Assembly: GCA_964390545.1 (NCBI GenBank) | Contig: CAYMJV010000075.1 | Location: 1 to 13,447, forward strand | Origin: CAYMJV01 sp964390545 | GTDB taxonomy: Bacteria; Desulfobacterota; BSN033; UBA1163 | Direction: 5' to 3' | DNA length: 13,447 nucleotides | Shown here: positions 6,253-13,246 of the stretch, in pieces | Layout: every line of letters begins with the position of its first letter | Numbering within the stretch: the first letter of the stretch is position 1 | Made by a program: the position numbers and the translations under genes | The notes under the pieces: generated by a model | Told to the model about the DNA's origin: nothing | Databases searched by the model: none | Seen by the model: the letters and a program-made list of their open reading frames with translations, nothing else

Positions 6253-6392
6253 ATCTCCTTTCCAAACACGGGAGGCATGACCGTTTCCAACCATGCCCTG
6301 TCGGCCGATCTCCATCTCCCCCTCACCCCGCCCTCTCCCCAGTGGGGAGAGGGGAAGGGTGAGGGTCGGACTTAGGAGAACGGCTCGGAGAT
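6253..6392 (-). promoter_or_regulatory. Candidate molybdenum-cofactor (Moco) riboswitch aptamer
   Basis: About 140 nt of structured leader closed by a possible first stem AUCUCC (6392-6387) with GGAGAU (6258-6253). Within it are GGCATG/CATGCC (around 6298-6293 and 6280-6275) enclosing a GGAAAC stretch, then CCTCCCG and GGAAAGGAG segments. I recall ATGCCTCC...AAAGGAG as part of the Moco RNA motif that controls Moco genes, but this is from memory and no covariance search was possible. Location (moeA leader), size, a promoter just before it and a terminator just after it all fit. The segment CCCGTGTTT (6272-6264) can pair either in the aptamer region or with AAACACGGG of the terminator (6222-6214). 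That suggests ligand-bound OFF, unbound ON. Confidence 0.62.
6320..6365. repeat. Dispersed CCCTCTCCCC/GGGGAGAGGG hairpin inside the aptamer span
   Basis: Same core as the element at 4862-4934. The inner stem is CCCTCTCCCC (6331-6340) with GGGGAGAGGG (6344-6353) and loop AGT; the outer stem is CCCTCACCC (6320-6328) with GGGTGAGGG (6357-6365). The result is a nearly continuous stem of about 19 bp. It falls between the 5' strand of the proposed closing stem and the conserved-looking 3' half of the riboswitch candidate, where it would form a long extra helix in the RNA. Confidence 0.78.
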
Positions 6393-6405
6393 TAAATTTG
6401 ATTTA

Positions 6406-6434
6406 TATCTAATCGATTTCTTTAGAAAAGTCAA
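6406..6434 (-). promoter_or_regulatory. Putative sigma-70-type promoter of the moe/moa operon
   Basis: On the minus strand TTGACT (6434-6429) is followed after 17 bp by TAGATA (6411-6406), within AT-rich sequence. The -35 is five of six to consensus; the -10 is weak (three of six), though TATAAA overlaps it a few bases on. Transcription would start near 6399, about 7 nt before the first stem of the riboswitch candidate, a placement that supports both calls. Confidence 0.5.
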
Positions 6435-6448
6435 CCCCTCGACTCTTC

Positions 6449-6567
6449 GGCCCAATCCTTCGACTGCGCTCAGGACAAGCGGCCTGGGCTTGCTCAGGGT
6501 TGACCTTGAGCCGTGCTTCTTGACCTGGCCTTCAAAGGCGGGGCTTGGTGCGGCCGAACGGGTCAAG
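6449..6567. repeat. Repeat-rich spacer between deoC and the moe promoter
   Basis: Contains TTCGACTGCGCTCAGGACAA-type sequence from about 6459, followed by a partly mirrored GGCTTGCTCAGG, a widespread dispersed repeat type. Further on there is a 7-bp inverted pair CTTGACC (6519-6525) / GGTCAAG (6561-6567). No T run follows on the minus strand, so I cannot name a clear terminator for deoC. No gene is credible here. Confidence 0.5.
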
Positions 6568-6580
6568 GAAAGCCCGAGTT

Positions 6581-7246
6581 TTAATCCTGTAGTTCTTTAA
6601 TCATAGCTACACTTCCACTAGTTCCCAATCGATTCGCTCCAGCCTCGATCATCTTAATTGCATCTTCAAGGGTCCGGATACCGCCCGCAGCCTTGACTCC
6701 TAAACTTTTTCCAACCGTCTCTCTCATTAGCTTCACATCCTCCACCGACGCTCCACCACTTGCAAATCCAGTAGAGGTCTTTACAAAGGATGCACCTGCT
6801 TCCACGCAAAGCTTGCATGCACGAACCTTCTCTTCCTGGGTCAGGTAGCAGGTTTCAAGAATAACTTTAACAGGGCATCCTTTTGCCACCTGAACCACGG
6901 CACGGATATCCTCCACCACTTCCCGGTCCCTTCCTTCTTTCAGGGCTCCAACCCGGATGACCATATCTATCTCCCGGGCACCTAACCGGATCACCTTTTC
7001 TGTTTCAAAAGCCTTTGTTTCAGGAGCATGGGTACCAAAGGGGAATCCGACAACAGAACAGATAAGGACCTTGCTTCCTTTCAATATCCTTGCTGCCTCT
7101 TCAACATGGATGGGGTTGACACATACAGCCTTAAAACCATATTGAATGCTTTCCTCACAGAGCTTGCTCAACTCATTCAGGGTTGCATTCGGTCTAAGGA
7201 GCGAATGATCGATCATTTCTGCCAATTGCTGCTTTGAGATTTTCAC
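6581..7246 (-). CDS. deoC: Deoxyribose-phosphate aldolase DeoC
   Basis: DeoC cleaves 2-deoxyribose 5-phosphate to glyceraldehyde 3-phosphate and acetaldehyde in deoxynucleoside breakdown. The 221-residue class I aldolase shows the catalytic set: D94 in EIDMVI, the Schiff-base K156 in FVKTSTGF (154-161) and K185 in GVKAAGGIR (183-191). IDHSLLRPNAT at the N-terminus is also family-typical. The start is GTG 7246, with GAGGAGG 5 nt upstream; the ATG two bases away is out of frame and stops at once. It begins 10 bp after the small secreted-protein gene, so it appears to be the last gene of the ABC operon. Its metabolic link to the transporter is not obvious; uptake of a sugar-phosphate or nucleoside-derived compound is only a guess. 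Confidence 0.95.
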   Translation of the reverse strand: MKISKQQLAEMIDHSLLRPNATLNELSKLCEESIQYGFKAVCVNPIHVEEAARILKGSKVLICSVVGFPFGTHAPETKAFETEKVIRLGAREIDMVIRVGALKEGRDREVVEDIRAVVQVAKGCPVKVILETCYLTQEEKVRACKLCVEAGASFVKTSTGFASGGASVEDVKLMRETVGKSLGVKAAGGIRTLEDAIKMIEAGANRLGTSGSVAMIKELQD

Positions 7247-7256
7247 ATGAACCTCC

Positions 7257-7763
7257 TCACCTTTTCTTCAACCTCTCGAGAGCCTTTCCAAAATAATCCT
7301 CCGCTTCCTTTTCGGAAAGGAATTCCGGAGAGGTATCAGGGACACCCAGATAGTAAACAGTCATAGCTGGTTTTTCTGCCTGACAATCCTCTTTGCTCCG
7401 ATAAAATTGAATTCTCCTCCCTGTTTTATCTCTGAAAGAGGCTCGGACACTTCTAACGATTTGTGACTTTCTTAAGTTTTCTCCTTTGACCACCCATTCC
7501 TTTGCATTGGAAAAAGGATCCACAGCCTCCACGCTAAAAACAGGAAAGGGGATAGGGCCACTTCCGGAGCTTATCATCTTAATATAAACCCATGAGGTTT
7601 CTTCTGTTGATCCCTTAAGTATCGCCCAGAGAATAACGATCCCTTCTTTTTCAAAGATCGAATCGGCTCCATGATACTCTTTCTCCCCATAGGCATAAGA
7701 TGATCCTGTCGCAAACCAAAATAGTAAGCCCAAAACCAGAATGAGTAACGCCCTTAGCTTCAT
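7257..7763 (-). CDS. Small secreted protein of unknown function
   Basis: A 168-residue protein I do not recognise. It opens with a clear signal peptide: MKLR, a hydrophobic stretch to about residue 19, and a likely cleavage after SYA (residue 24). There is no lipobox cysteine, so the mature protein of about 144 residues is probably periplasmic or exported. The body is soluble-looking, with one cysteine (C127) and a charged helical C-terminus (SEKEAEDYFGKALERLKKR). ATG 7763 lies 6 bp after the ATPase stop and deoC starts 10 bp after its end, so it is firmly inside the operon. Its AGGAG is 12 nt from the start, which is rather far. It could be an accessory to the transporter, but no sequence evidence shows this. 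Confidence 0.75.
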   Translation of the reverse strand: MKLRALLILVLGLLFWFATGSSYAYGEKEYHGADSIFEKEGIVILWAILKGSTEETSWVYIKMISSGSGPIPFPVFSVEAVDPFSNAKEWVVKGENLRKSQIVRSVRASFRDKTGRRIQFYRSKEDCQAEKPAMTVYYLGVPDTSPEFLSEKEAEDYFGKALERLKKR

Positions 7764-7769
7764 CTCCCC

Positions 7770-8864
7770 TTATTTCTCCTCTTCTTTCAAAATGGTGATG
7801 GCATTCGAATTGAGACGAATCCCGACTTCCTGATGGAGAGAAAATGTTCCATGCTGAAAAGGATCGTAAGAAGTCGCATTGAGACGGTGACCATTGACTT
7901 CAAGGACATAATCCACTTTTTCTCCAAGAAATGTCTTCTCCATGACCACTCCCTTCAACTCCCTTCCTCCAATTTCTTTCACTAATTCGACAGACTCAGG
8001 CCTTATGAAGACGTTCACCTTTCGCCCTAGAGCTGATTTTGCTATACGATTCGGGATCTCGTATATCTGTCCCAAGATTTCGAGCGACGCTTCTGCCTCC
8101 CTCACTTCTTTCACTTCGGCCTCCAAGAGATTGATCTTGCCGATGAATTGGGCTACGAAAGGAGATTCCGGCCGGAGATAAAGTTCTTCAGCCGTCCCGA
8201 TTTGGACGATCTTCCCTTCATTCATCACGGCAATGTGGTCGGAGATGGCCATGGCTTCTTCTTGGTCGTGGGTGACATAGACGGCAGTAATGGAAAGGGC
8301 CTTCTGTAGGCTTCTGATTTCACTTCGCATATAGACGCGGAGCTTTGCATCGAGGTTGGAAAGGGGCTCATCGAAAAGAAGTACTTGCGGCTGGATCACG
8401 ACAGCCCTTGCCAAAGCGACCCGCTGTTGCTCCCCTCCTGAGAGTTGATGGGGAAATTGGCGTTCATAACCCTTCAACCCGACAAGCTTAATGACTTGGT
8501 CTCCCGAATTTTCTATCTCTGCCTTGGACATTCCCTTGACCCTTAAACCATACGCCACATTTTCAAATACAGAGAGGTGAGGGAAGAGGGCATAATTCTG
8601 GAAGACGAATCCGATGTTTCGCTGGTTAGCCATCAGGTCCGTCACGTCCTCTTCTCCGATATAGATACGTCCACGGTCCGGCCGCTCGAAACCAGCCACC
8701 ATGCGGAGGGTTGTCGTTTTGCCGCAGCCGGACGGGCCAAGCAGTGTCAAGAACTCTCCAGGCTCAACGAAAAGACTGACTTGATCTACTGCGGAGACCT
8801 TCCCTTTAATCCGATGGATGAACGTTTTAGAGATATTTTCGAGGCGGATGCTGACCGCTTCCAC
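7770..8864 (-). CDS. ABC importer ATP-binding protein (FbpC/PotA-like)
   Basis: A 364-residue ATPase energising the importer from the cytoplasmic face. It has Walker A GPSGCGKT (43-50), Q-loop Q88, signature LSGGEQQ (140-146), Walker B VLLFDE (160-165), D-loop SNLD and switch H198. A C-terminal TOBE-like region follows from about residue 280, as in importers of Fe3+, polyamines or phosphonates. I place the start at GTG 8864: GGAGG lies 5 nt upstream, MEAVSIRLENISKTF fits family N-termini, and it is one base from the permease stop, implying translational coupling. An in-frame ATG at 8966 would add 34 serine-rich residues read from inside the permease gene and is rejected. The substrate cannot be assigned from the ATPase. 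Confidence 0.93.
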   Translation of the reverse strand: MEAVSIRLENISKTFIHRIKGKVSAVDQVSLFVEPGEFLTLLGPSGCGKTTTLRMVAGFERPDRGRIYIGEEDVTDLMANQRNIGFVFQNYALFPHLSVFENVAYGLRVKGMSKAEIENSGDQVIKLVGLKGYERQFPHQLSGGEQQRVALARAVVIQPQVLLFDEPLSNLDAKLRVYMRSEIRSLQKALSITAVYVTHDQEEAMAISDHIAVMNEGKIVQIGTAEELYLRPESPFVAQFIGKINLLEAEVKEVREAEASLEILGQIYEIPNRIAKSALGRKVNVFIRPESVELVKEIGGRELKGVVMEKTFLGEKVDYVLEVNGHRLNATSYDPFQHGTFSLHQEVGIRLNSNAITILKEEEK

Positions 8865-8865
8865 A

Positions 8866-10578
8866 TCATCCTCCAAGGATATTGGCCATCTCAGGCGCTC
8901 CGGGTTGCCGGAAGAGTCGAAGGAAGAGGCTGATGGCCGTAATGACGACGAATACGATGAGGACAACTAAAATGGAGAAGGCCGCAGCCACCCCTAATTC
9001 CAGTTCTGTCATCTTCTCAAGGATACGGACGGTAATGAGGGTCCAGTTAATTGAGATCAAAAAGATCGTGGCACTGATGGCGGTCATCGACCGGATAAAG
9101 ACGACTCCCAAACCGGCAAAGAATGCCGGTAGAATGAGGGGCATGGTAATGCGCCGGAATGTGGTGCCAGAGCCAGCCCCAAGACTCGCCGAGGCCTCCT
9201 CAATGCTTGGGTCAATCTGCTGAAGGATGGCCACAGTTGTCCGGATTCCAGTGGGACCATATCGGAACACATAACAGGCAATGATGATGATGGCGGTTCC
9301 GGTGAGCATAATGGGAGGATCATTAAAAAACAAGAGATAGGCAATGCCGACAATCGTTCCAGGCAAGGCATAATTGATCATTGAAACGATCTCCATGGCT
9401 TGACGGGAAGGGAAGACCTTTTTGGAGACAAGATAACCCAGGATTACGCCATAAATCCCTCCGAGCGGCATCCCAGCCCCAGCGATGATGAGTGTATCTC
9501 TAATGGCCTTAAGACCTTCGGTAAAGACAACCCGGTAATGTTTCCATGTCAACTGGAAGTTTGCGCCAAAGGCGTGAACGATAGAAGCATAAAAGAGGAG
9601 GACATAAAAATATAGGATGAAGGCTGAAATGAAGAGACACAGACCGAGAAGAAAATACTTTGCCCAGGGCAGAACACTTTTGATCTGGGTCTTGGCACCG
9701 ACCTTTCCTGAGATGGTGACATAATATTTGCGGCTGACCCAGAAACGTTGAAGGAGAAAGACCAAGAAGGCAGGGATGAGGAGCAAAAAGGATAGGACAG
9801 CCCCTCCCTTCATATCAAAAAGTCCGGTGATCTGGAGGTAAGCCTGGGTGGGCAAGATGGGGAAACTGTTTCCGGCAAGGATCAGGGGTGTGGCAAAATC
9901 CGCAAGGGAAGCAGCGAAGAGCAAAAGAAAGGAATTGGCCAGTCCAGGAACGGTAAGAGGCAAGGTCACGGTCCAGAAAACTCTCCAGCGAGAGCTTCCC
10001 AGGCTGAAGGCCATATCTTCAATATTGGGATCGATGCCTGCGATGATCGCCTTGAGTGTGAGGTAAGCGATTGGGAAGTAGGTGATCGTTTCAGAGAAGA
10101 GGGTACTGTGAAGGCCGTAAGCAGTGAAATTCTTAATTCCCAAGAGATCATAAGTGATCAGACCTCTTGGCCCAAAAGAAAAAATCATGGCGATGGCCGT
10201 GGTGAAAGGAGGGGAGATGAGCGGAAGAATGATTGCGCAATCGAGGAAAAGAATCCAGGCCTTTGAAAGATTGGTACGGACAGCTGTGAAGGCGAAGAGA
10301 AAGCCGAGGAGTGTTCCACAGAGTCCGACCAGGGAACCCAGAAGAAGACTGTTCCAGAGGGCTTGACGCTGATTCGGGTCTGCAAGGATACTGATGATAT
10401 TGGCAAGTGTAAACCGGCCACCTTCCTCGAATGTCCTCATGAACAGCCAGATAAGCGGAACGAGAATGAAGAGGCTGAGGAGGCTCCATAAGATGATAAG
10501 GCTGATGAGAAGAACAGGGTCTCTCAGCAATTTACGAAAGCGATCACTTGCATTGAGTTCGACTGTAGAAGCAGGCAT
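8866..10578 (-). CDS. ABC importer permease, two fused halves (FbpB/PhnU-like)
   Basis: A 570-residue inner-membrane protein made of two tandem permease domains, each with several hydrophobic helices, as in the SfuB/FbpB class. The first half spans roughly residues 20-280 with an EAA-type loop EDMAFSLGSSRWRVFWTVTL (187-206). The second covers about 305-555 with EEASASLGAGSGTTFRRITM (460-479). These loops dock the ATPase, and the fusion means one polypeptide supplies both membrane subunits. ATG 10578 has only a weak GGTG upstream. The gene is 238 bp downstream of the binding-protein gene, across a terminator-like hairpin, and one base upstream of the ATPase start. Its relatives carry Fe3+, 2-aminoethylphosphonate, thiamine or similar compounds; none can be chosen here. 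Confidence 0.93.
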   Translation of the reverse strand: MPASTVELNASDRFRKLLRDPVLLISLIILWSLLSLFILVPLIWLFMRTFEEGGRFTLANIISILADPNQRQALWNSLLLGSLVGLCGTLLGFLFAFTAVRTNLSKAWILFLDCAIILPLISPPFTTAIAMIFSFGPRGLITYDLLGIKNFTAYGLHSTLFSETITYFPIAYLTLKAIIAGIDPNIEDMAFSLGSSRWRVFWTVTLPLTVPGLANSFLLLFAASLADFATPLILAGNSFPILPTQAYLQITGLFDMKGGAVLSFLLLIPAFLVFLLQRFWVSRKYYVTISGKVGAKTQIKSVLPWAKYFLLGLCLFISAFILYFYVLLFYASIVHAFGANFQLTWKHYRVVFTEGLKAIRDTLIIAGAGMPLGGIYGVILGYLVSKKVFPSRQAMEIVSMINYALPGTIVGIAYLLFFNDPPIMLTGTAIIIIACYVFRYGPTGIRTTVAILQQIDPSIEEASASLGAGSGTTFRRITMPLILPAFFAGLGVVFIRSMTAISATIFLISINWTLITVRILEKMTELELGVAAAFSILVVLIVFVVITAISLFLRLFRQPGAPEMANILGG

Positions 10579-10656
10579 CTTACACCGTTTCTAAGTCATT
10601 GCCCATGACGGGTGCGCCACCCACGAATGATAAAAATAGATCTATGGTTATATTTT

Positions 10657-10713
10657 GTAGGGGCGGCTCTCTGTGGCCGCCTCATTTGGGAGCCCGCAGA
10701 GGGGCTCCCCTAC
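10657..10713. repeat. GTAGGG...CCCTAC two-hairpin element, copy 2
   Basis: A 57-bp element bounded by GTAGGGG (10657-10663) and CCCCTAC (10707-10713). It contains two hairpins: GGCGGC/GCCGCC (10662-10667/10676-10681) and GGGAGCCC/GGGCTCCC (10688-10695/10702-10709). It shares ends and layout, but not inner sequence, with 203-276. It lies in the spacer between the binding-protein and permease genes. Confidence 0.7.
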
Positions 10714-10760
10714 TTCACCGGTTAATTTTCTGCAACATTCAGATTGAACCATCTCAAAGC

Positions 10761-10802
10761 AAAAAGGGGGATACCGCAAATCAATGGATCCCCCTCCTTT
10801 TT
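10761..10802 (-). terminator. Terminator-like hairpin between binding-protein and permease genes
   Basis: GGGGGAT (10766-10772) pairs with ATCCCCC (10788-10794) across a 15-nt loop. An A run lies on one side (AAAAA, 10761-10765) and a T run on the other (10798-10802), so it can act in both directions. On the minus strand the stem is followed by TTTTT, 14 bp past the binding-protein stop codon. It probably ends or dampens the transcript there, giving more binding protein than permease, a common pattern in ABC operons. Confidence 0.72.
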
Positions 10803-10816
10803 AAATCATTCAACGG

Positions 10817-11827
10817 TTATGGCAGAACCTCATTCACCCAGCGCTCCACAACCTTTTTACGATTTTGACCTGCCCATGCCTCATCAATAGGGAATATTTT
10901 GGCTCCCTTCAAAACCTCTGCAAGGCTTGGTTCAGTCATTACCTCCGGGTGAGCAGGAACAAAATTGATCTTGTATTTTGCATAAAGGTTCTGCATTGCC
11001 GGGGTGGTTGACCAGTCAATCAATTTCTTCCCGAGGGCTGGATTCTTTGCCCCTTTCAGCAAGGCAATAGCTTCAACAGAGGTACCGATCCCTTCCTTTG
11101 GGAAAGAGATCACCACATCGTAGCCTTCCTGCTTGGTTTTAAGAGCATCTACAATGAAGAAGATCCCTGCACCCGCCTGACCCAGGCCAACCGGAATGGT
11201 CCCACCGCCTCCGCTCTTTGTGTAGACCTGAACATTTTGGCGAAGCTTCTTCATGTATTCAAAAGCCTTGTTTTCATCACGGCCAAAAACTTCGATCACG
11301 GAGAAGATACGGGTGACAGCCGTTCCCGAGGTTCTTGCATCAGCCATCTGGATCATCCCCTTGTAAGCAGGACTGAGGAGGTCGTTCCAGGAGGTTGGAG
11401 GATTCAGGTTCTTTTCTTTTAGAAATTTGTTATTACTCATAAAGACAAGAGGGTCGTCAGCAATTCCAACCCAATATCCCTCAGGGTCTTTGAACCTGGG
11501 TGCTAATGCACCAAAGGTTGGGGGTTTATAAGGTTCGAATATTCCCTCTTTGATACCAGCGATATGGGTTTCGACAGGACCGCCGAAGAGAACATCGACA
11601 CGGGGGTTGTTCTTCTCAGCGATGATCCTGACTAAGGCCTCTCCTGACGAAAATCGAAGGAAGTTGACATGGATCCCTGTCGCCTTTTCAAACTCCTCAA
11701 ACATAGGCCGTGCCCAATTCTCTGGCCAAATAGAGTAAGCGTTCAGATTTTCAGCAGAATATCCTCCTTTAAAGGTGAACAGAATAAAAAACAGACCTAC
11801 AACCAACAGCAAAATAGATTTTTTCAT
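10817..11827 (-). CDS. ABC importer substrate-binding protein (Fbp/PhnS-like class)
   Basis: A 336-residue secreted solute-binding protein. A signal peptide (MKKS plus hydrophobic core) is likely cut after YSA (residue 25), leaving a periplasmic protein of about 311 residues. The fold class is shown by VDVLFGGPVETHI (78-89), TSWNDLLSPAYKG (145-157) and VGLGQAGAGIFF (213-224). Where Fe3+-binding FbpA proteins have a Tyr-Tyr pair as iron ligands, this protein seems to have F223-F224, so iron is not a safe call. ATG 11827 has GGAGG 7 nt upstream and a good promoter at 11884-11913. It heads the importer operon and diverges from a second binding protein. The ligand is unknown. Confidence 0.9.
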   Translation of the reverse strand: MKKSILLLVVGLFFILFTFKGGYSAENLNAYSIWPENWARPMFEEFEKATGIHVNFLRFSSGEALVRIIAEKNNPRVDVLFGGPVETHIAGIKEGIFEPYKPPTFGALAPRFKDPEGYWVGIADDPLVFMSNNKFLKEKNLNPPTSWNDLLSPAYKGMIQMADARTSGTAVTRIFSVIEVFGRDENKAFEYMKKLRQNVQVYTKSGGGGTIPVGLGQAGAGIFFIVDALKTKQEGYDVVISFPKEGIGTSVEAIALLKGAKNPALGKKLIDWSTTPAMQNLYAKYKINFVPAHPEVMTEPSLAEVLKGAKIFPIDEAWAGQNRKKVVERWVNEVLP

Positions 11828-11883
11828 ACCAAGACCTCCTTATCAAGAATTTGATCTGAAATAATCTCAACCTTCTCTCATTC

Positions 11884-11913
11884 TTTATACTAACAGGGAA
11901 GAAGGTTTGTCAA
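11884..11913 (-). promoter_or_regulatory. Promoter of the ABC importer operon
   Basis: On the minus strand, a perfect -35 TTGACA (11913-11908), an 18-bp spacer and TATAAA (11889-11884; five of six to consensus). Transcription should start near 11877, giving a leader of about 50 nt before ATG 11827. Confidence 0.72.
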
Positions 11914-11948
11914 TCTGATAACTCATTCTACCTCTTTCAGATTTTGGG

Positions 11949-11977
11949 TTGACATCACTTCAGTTCATCGATATGAT
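11949..11977 (+). promoter_or_regulatory. Promoter of the second binding-protein gene
   Basis: A perfect -35 TTGACA (11949-11954), a 17-bp spacer and TATGAT (11972-11977; five of six to consensus). The expected start is near 11984, giving a purine-rich leader of about 128 nt. Its -35 lies 35 bp from the -35 of the divergent importer promoter, close enough for one regulator to serve both. The interval holds a weak TCTGA...TCAGA dyad (11914-11918/11937-11941). Confidence 0.75.
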
Positions 11978-12111
11978 TAAAACGAAATTTTGGAGTAAGT
12001 GCGATTAAAAGGGGGTGAGAAGGGGGAAAAAGGTTCTAAAAAAATTCTTGATGGAAGGGTGGCAAATGGGATAAGATGAATTTTAAAGAGAAAAAGAGAG
12101 GAGGAACAAGA

Positions 12112-13233
12112 ATGAGACGCATAATAATTGTATTGACTGTGTTATTGATGGGGTTTCTCTGTTTTGGGGGGATAGCGAGTCCGCAGCCGATTGAAAATGA
12201 GTTTTATCTCATCACCCCTGTATCCAAGGATGTCCATGACCCGGCCCTGAAGGCATTTGCTGCCTATGTCAAGAAAAAATGGAACGTTGACCTGAAGACG
12301 AGTGCCATGCCTCAAGGAACACCCGTGGCTTACGGGCAGATCCTGGAGTGGAGGGGTAAACCCCAGGCAGATGTTTTCTGGGGTGGTGAAGGAACACTTT
12401 TTGATAACTTGGCCATAGAGGGCCTCCTGGAACAAGTAAAGGTACCACAAAAGATGTGGGATGAGATTCCTGCCACAATCGGGAAACCGATAGGCTTGCC
12501 TCTGAAAGATGACAAAAAATTCTGGGTTGGGACGACCCTTGAACCCTACGGCCTTATCTATCAGCCGAAACTGCTGCAGCGCCTGGGTGTCACAATCAAG
12601 GATTGGGATGACCTGCTCAACCCGAAACTGAAGGGAACGATTGCTCAATGTACTCCTGATAGGTCAAGCTCAAGCCATGCTTCTTATGAGGTAATTCTCG
12701 CAATGTACGGATGGGAGAAAGGATGGGAGTGGTTGAAGAAATTGGCAGCTAACACCGGGATTTTTACAGCCCGTTCCCGTGACGTTCCTAGTGTCGTAGC
12801 CAAAGGTGAATTCGCTGTGGGGTATGCTGTGCCGAGCTATATGGCCTTTGCCGAGGTCTTGGGTGGATATGATGTGATGTATGTCTACCCTAAAAATGCC
12901 TATGTCACACCTGAGCCGATGGCCGTACTGAAGGGTGCACCCCATCCGAAAGCAGCCCATGCCTTTATCGAGTTCCTTTTAACGGAGGAGGGCCAAAAGC
13001 TCTTTGCGGGATTGGGACTTTATCCTATTACTCCAAAATTTAAGGTCCAGGGTCCACCGGGGTCGAACCAGGAGAAGGCTGTTCAATTTACAGGAGGGAT
13101 GAGATCCTTCTTCGATATTGAGGTGGGAAATGTCTACGACGACAAGATCGCCGGGCCAAAGAAGAGGATCGAGGAAGTAAACTCCTATTTCCGGAAGGAG
13201 ATTGCTGAGAAACATAAGGAGCTTATCAAATAG
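12112..13233 (+). CDS. Second extracellular solute-binding protein, divergent from the importer operon
   Basis: A 373-residue exported binding protein with a signal peptide (MRRIIIVLTVLLMGFLCFGG; cleavage probably near residue 23). ADVFWGGEGTLFDNL (86-100), KDWDDLLNPKLKGTI (163-177), GEFAVGYAVPSYMAF (232-246) and AVLKGAPHPKAAHAFIEFLL (271-290) mark the same broad iron/phosphonate-like class as the protein encoded at 10817-11827, but the two are well diverged. The start is ATG 12112, with AGGAGG 7 nt upstream; the earlier in-frame ATG at 12076 adds a charged stretch before the signal peptide and has a poorer site. No permease or ATPase follows on this strand before its terminator, so it may feed the neighbouring importer or one elsewhere. 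The ligand is unknown. Confidence 0.9.
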   Translation: MRRIIIVLTVLLMGFLCFGGIASPQPIENEFYLITPVSKDVHDPALKAFAAYVKKKWNVDLKTSAMPQGTPVAYGQILEWRGKPQADVFWGGEGTLFDNLAIEGLLEQVKVPQKMWDEIPATIGKPIGLPLKDDKKFWVGTTLEPYGLIYQPKLLQRLGVTIKDWDDLLNPKLKGTIAQCTPDRSSSSHASYEVILAMYGWEKGWEWLKKLAANTGIFTARSRDVPSVVAKGEFAVGYAVPSYMAFAEVLGGYDVMYVYPKNAYVTPEPMAVLKGAPHPKAAHAFIEFLLTEEGQKLFAGLGLYPITPKFKVQGPPGSNQEKAVQFTGGMRSFFDIEVGNVYDDKIAGPKKRIEEVNSYFRKEIAEKHKELIK

Positions 13234-13246
13234 AAGTAAAACAGTT

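Noticed and set aside
6176..6265. N-terminal extension of MoeA to an ATG at 6265
   Set aside because: It would translate the terminator and part of the riboswitch candidate; the start at 6175 matches the family and has its own ribosome site.
8865..8966. N-terminal extension of the ATPase into the permease gene
   Set aside because: The serine-rich extra residues are out-of-frame permease sequence; GTG 8864 has GGAGG at 5 nt and fits the family start.
10817..11827. Firm call as an Fe3+ importer (FbpA)
   Set aside because: The expected Tyr-Tyr iron ligands are not visible, so only the broad binding-protein class is claimed.
7770..11827. Molybdate or tungstate importer, suggested by the adjacent Moco genes
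   Set aside because: The binding protein, fused permease and ATPase look like the iron/phosphonate/polyamine class rather than ModABC, TupABC or WtpABC; adjacency alone is not enough.
12142..12648. Minus-strand 168-codon reading frame
   Set aside because: It is antisense to the plus-strand binding-protein gene, which has a signal peptide, Shine-Dalgarno, promoter and terminator.
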